The notes under the pieces: generated by a model
Databases searched by the model: none
What the model saw: the letters and a program-made list of their open reading frames with translations, nothing else
What the model was told of the DNA's origin: nothing
Translations under genes and position numbers: made by a program
Shown here: positions 62,311 to 64,000 of the stretch, one piece after another
Numbering within the stretch: position 1 is the first letter of the stretch
Layout of the letters: each line of letters starts with the position of its first letter
Source of the DNA: Myxococcota bacterium
GTDB taxonomy: Bacteria; Myxococcota_A; Bradymonadia; UBA7976; UBA1532
Direction: 5' to 3'
DNA: 64,000 nucleotides
Assembly (NCBI GenBank): GCA_963169045.1
Contig: CAUJDF010000038.1
Span: 1 to 64,000, forward strand

Positions 62311-64000
62311 CAGAAGCCCTCCTGGTCGAACAGACGGGCGATGCGATCGAATCGGAACACCGGCCCGTCGCGACAGACGAAGTACGGCCCGAGCTGACAC
62401 CGGCCACAATGCGCGACGGCGCAGGCCATGTTTCGCTCCATCGACACGTACGCGCGCTCCGCGGGCAGCCCCGCCGCGCACAGCGCGCGCACCGAGAAGC
62501 CCATCATCATCTCGGGGCCGCAGACCAGCGCGACGGCGTCCGGCGGCACGTCCGTGATCAGGCGTGTGACGACGCCGACGTCGCCGCGCCAGTCGGCGCC
62601 GGCGTGGTCGACGGTGACGCGGACGGCGAATCGCGGATCGGCGGCCCAGCGCTGAAGGTCGTCCGTGAACAGCAGGTCGGCGGGTGTGCGCGCGCCATAC
62701 AGCAGGCGCACCGAGGGGTAGTCGAGCGGTCGGGCCGCCATCGTGTCGAGGGCGGCCCGCAGCGGCGCGAGGCCGACGCCGCCGGCCACCACGACCACCG
62801 GCCGCCCGACGCACGCCTCGAGCGGCCAGGCGCTGCCGAACGGACCGCGAATGCCGAGGGCATGGCCGGGCTCGAGCGCCGCGAGCGCGCCGCTGACCGC
62901 GCCCACGGCGCGGATCGTGTGGTCCACCGAGCGGCCGTCGCCGCCGGCGATCGAGATGGGCACCTCGCCGATCGCCGGCAGCCCCAACATGTGGAACTGC
63001 CCGGGACGAAAGGCGATCTCGTGCGCGATCCGCAGCGTGACCACGTCGTCGGTCTCGCGGCGCACGGCGGTCACGCGCGCGGTCGCCGGCACCATCGGTT
63101 CGCGCACGGCCGGCGCCGGCGCGGGCGGCGGCGGCATGGCCACTGCCGGACGGGACGTCGCGCGGATGGCCGCGACCTCCTCGGTGAGGTCGATCCCCAC
63201 CGGGCACCAGGCGATGCACCGTCCGCAGCCGGTGCACCCGCTCACGCCGAACTGCGAGACCCACGCGCCGAGCTTGTGGGTCAGCCACTGCCGGTAGCGG
63301 TCCTTGATGCGCGGACGAAAGGTGGCGCCGTGGATCTGTCCGTGCTGCACCGTGAAGCAGGAGTCCCAGGCGCGGTCGCGCCGGGCCTCGGTGCCCGACA
63401 GGTCCGACACCGTCTCCACCGAGAAGCAGAAGCAGGTGGGACAGACGAGCGTGCAGTTGGCGCAGGCGAGGCAGCGCGCCGCCACGTCGTCCCAGCGCGG
63501 GTGGTCGAGGTTGCCGAACAGCAGGCCCGGCAGGTCGTCGGCCTGCATCGTCCGGCCCATGTGCGCGCGGGCGTCGTCGAGGCCGTCGCGCCGCCGGCGC
63601 TCGTCGCCCGCGGGCGCCGCGCGCAGGGGCAGCCGGGCGGCGACCGAGGCCCCGCGGGCGCTGCCGACCGCGACGAGGAAGCGCGGCCCCAGCTCGGTCA
63701 GACGCAGGTCGAAGCCGCGCTCCACGCCGGGACCCGTGCCCATGGAGGCGCAGAAACACAGGTCGCCGGCCTCGAGGCAGTCGACGGCGACGACGAACGC
63801 CGCCCGCCGGCGTGCGTCGTAGCCCGGGTCGACGTGCCGCCCGCGCATGAAGGTGCGGTCCTGCACCTCGATGGCGGCGAGGTCGCAGCCGCGCACGCCG
63901 AGGAACGCGAGCGGCGCGGCGTCGCGGGCGGCCGGCCGGTGCTCGAGGGCGCCGTCCTCGCGCCGCATCTCGACGAGCCGCTCCCGCGACGGGAACAGGA
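62310..64000 (-). CDS. Fused hydrogenase electron-transfer subunit, HydB (Fe-S) plus HydG (FAD/NAD) (5' end beyond right edge)
   Basis: This encodes at least 563 codons; the frame is open to the right edge (LFPSRERLVEM precedes the first in-window Met). The N-terminal half matches HydB/AsrA-type proteins: GVRGCDLAAIEVQDR and two 4Fe-4S motifs, CLACANCTLVCPTCFC and CTGCGRCIAWCPVG. The C-terminal half matches HydG/AsrB: FAD-binding RPGQFHML and VPISIAG, NAD(P)-binding VVVVAGGVGLAPLRA, and a 2Fe-2S site MACAVAHCGRCQLGPYFVC. In Pyrococcus the two halves are separate genes. It delivers electrons between NAD(P)H and the hydrogenase. Confidence 0.92.
   Translation of the reverse strand, partial: LFPSRERLVEMRREDGALEHRPAARDAAPLAFLGVRGCDLAAIEVQDRTFMRGRHVDPGYDARRRAAFVVAVDCLEAGDLCFCASMGTGPGVERGFDLRLTELGPRFLVAVGSARGASVAARLPLRAAPAGDERRRRDGLDDARAHMGRTMQADDLPGLLFGNLDHPRWDDVAARCLACANCTLVCPTCFCFSVETVSDLSGTEARRDRAWDSCFTVQHGQIHGATFRPRIKDRYRQWLTHKLGAWVSQFGVSGCTGCGRCIAWCPVGIDLTEEVAAIRATSRPAVAMPPPPAPAPAVREPMVPATARVTAVRRETDDVVTLRIAHEIAFRPGQFHMLGLPAIGEVPISIAGGDGRSVDHTIRAVGAVSGALAALEPGHALGIRGPFGSAWPLEACVGRPVVVVAGGVGLAPLRAALDTMAARPLDYPSVRLLYGARTPADLLFTDDLQRWAADPRFAVRVTVDHAGADWRGDVGVVTRLITDVPPDAVALVCGPEMMMGFSVRALCAAGLPAERAYVSMERNMACAVAHCGRCQLGPYFVCRDGPVFRFDRIARLFDQEGF

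Overview
The window is about 64 kb of very GC-rich bacterial DNA. It is tightly packed: many neighbouring genes overlap by 1 to 26 bp and GTG starts are common. Secreted lipoproteins dominate, with Gly-rich, Asp/Ala-rich, Pro-rich or Cys-rich low-complexity linkers. There are also NHL-repeat proteins, a DUF4157 protein and a sigma-54-like promoter. Together these point to a myxobacterium-like member of the Myxococcota. That assignment is inference; no rRNA, tRNA or phage marker was seen.

Layout. Bases 1-5.1 kb hold lipoproteins, two frameshifted genes (2019-3186 and 3259-3976) and a 176-bp palindromic insertion with terminal inverted repeats (2881-3056). At 5.3-7.0 kb a DUF4157 domain is fused to a Tae4-like peptidoglycan amidase, followed by an ATGA-overlapping gene for an exported protein that could be its immunity partner. 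At 7.1-13.9 kb lie a phosphoribosyltransferase, an esterase lipoprotein, a ferredoxin, a GST plus macrolide-kinase pair, and serA with a coupled type VI immunity-like (TsiV/DUF3396) gene. At 14-15.2 kb are CcmH and a CcmI-like lipoprotein. At 15.4-20.5 kb five lipoproteins (four beta-propellers, three of them NHL type, and one cytochrome P460-like protein) form a tight operon.

At 20.5-24.7 kb are mobA, a glutamine amidotransferase and gcvP. At 24.7-29.3 kb are a double-FHA/HlyD fusion, a DUF695-RraB protein, an FmdB zinc ribbon and a sugar-nucleotide epimerase. At 29.5-32.7 kb are a lipoprotein with ten six-cysteine repeats behind a sigma-54-like promoter, a four-repeat helical protein, and acylphosphatase. 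At 32.7-39.9 kb lie housekeeping genes: hemB, fur, ppx/gppA, PAP2, mscL, a HAD phosphatase, a lactate dehydrogenase homologue and rnhB. At 40-54 kb are SGNH, beta-propeller, YD-repeat and beta-helix secreted proteins, a DUF6986 enzyme, a GNAT/ADP-forming acyl-CoA synthetase, a GST, an ADP-ribosylglycohydrolase and a large orphan secreted protein.

From 55 kb to the right edge the minus strand carries a compact [NiFe]-hydrogenase operon resembling group 3b (sulfhydrogenase type). Its order is a fused HydB-HydG electron-transfer subunit (cut by the edge), small subunit, large subunit, maturation protease, a zinc-domain-less HypA, HypF, HypC, HypD and HypE, followed by a triple-domain universal stress protein. 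The large subunit ends in the cysteine motif plus a short tail that the protease would remove. HypC, D, E and F would build the Fe(CN)2CO centre. HypB was not found in the window.
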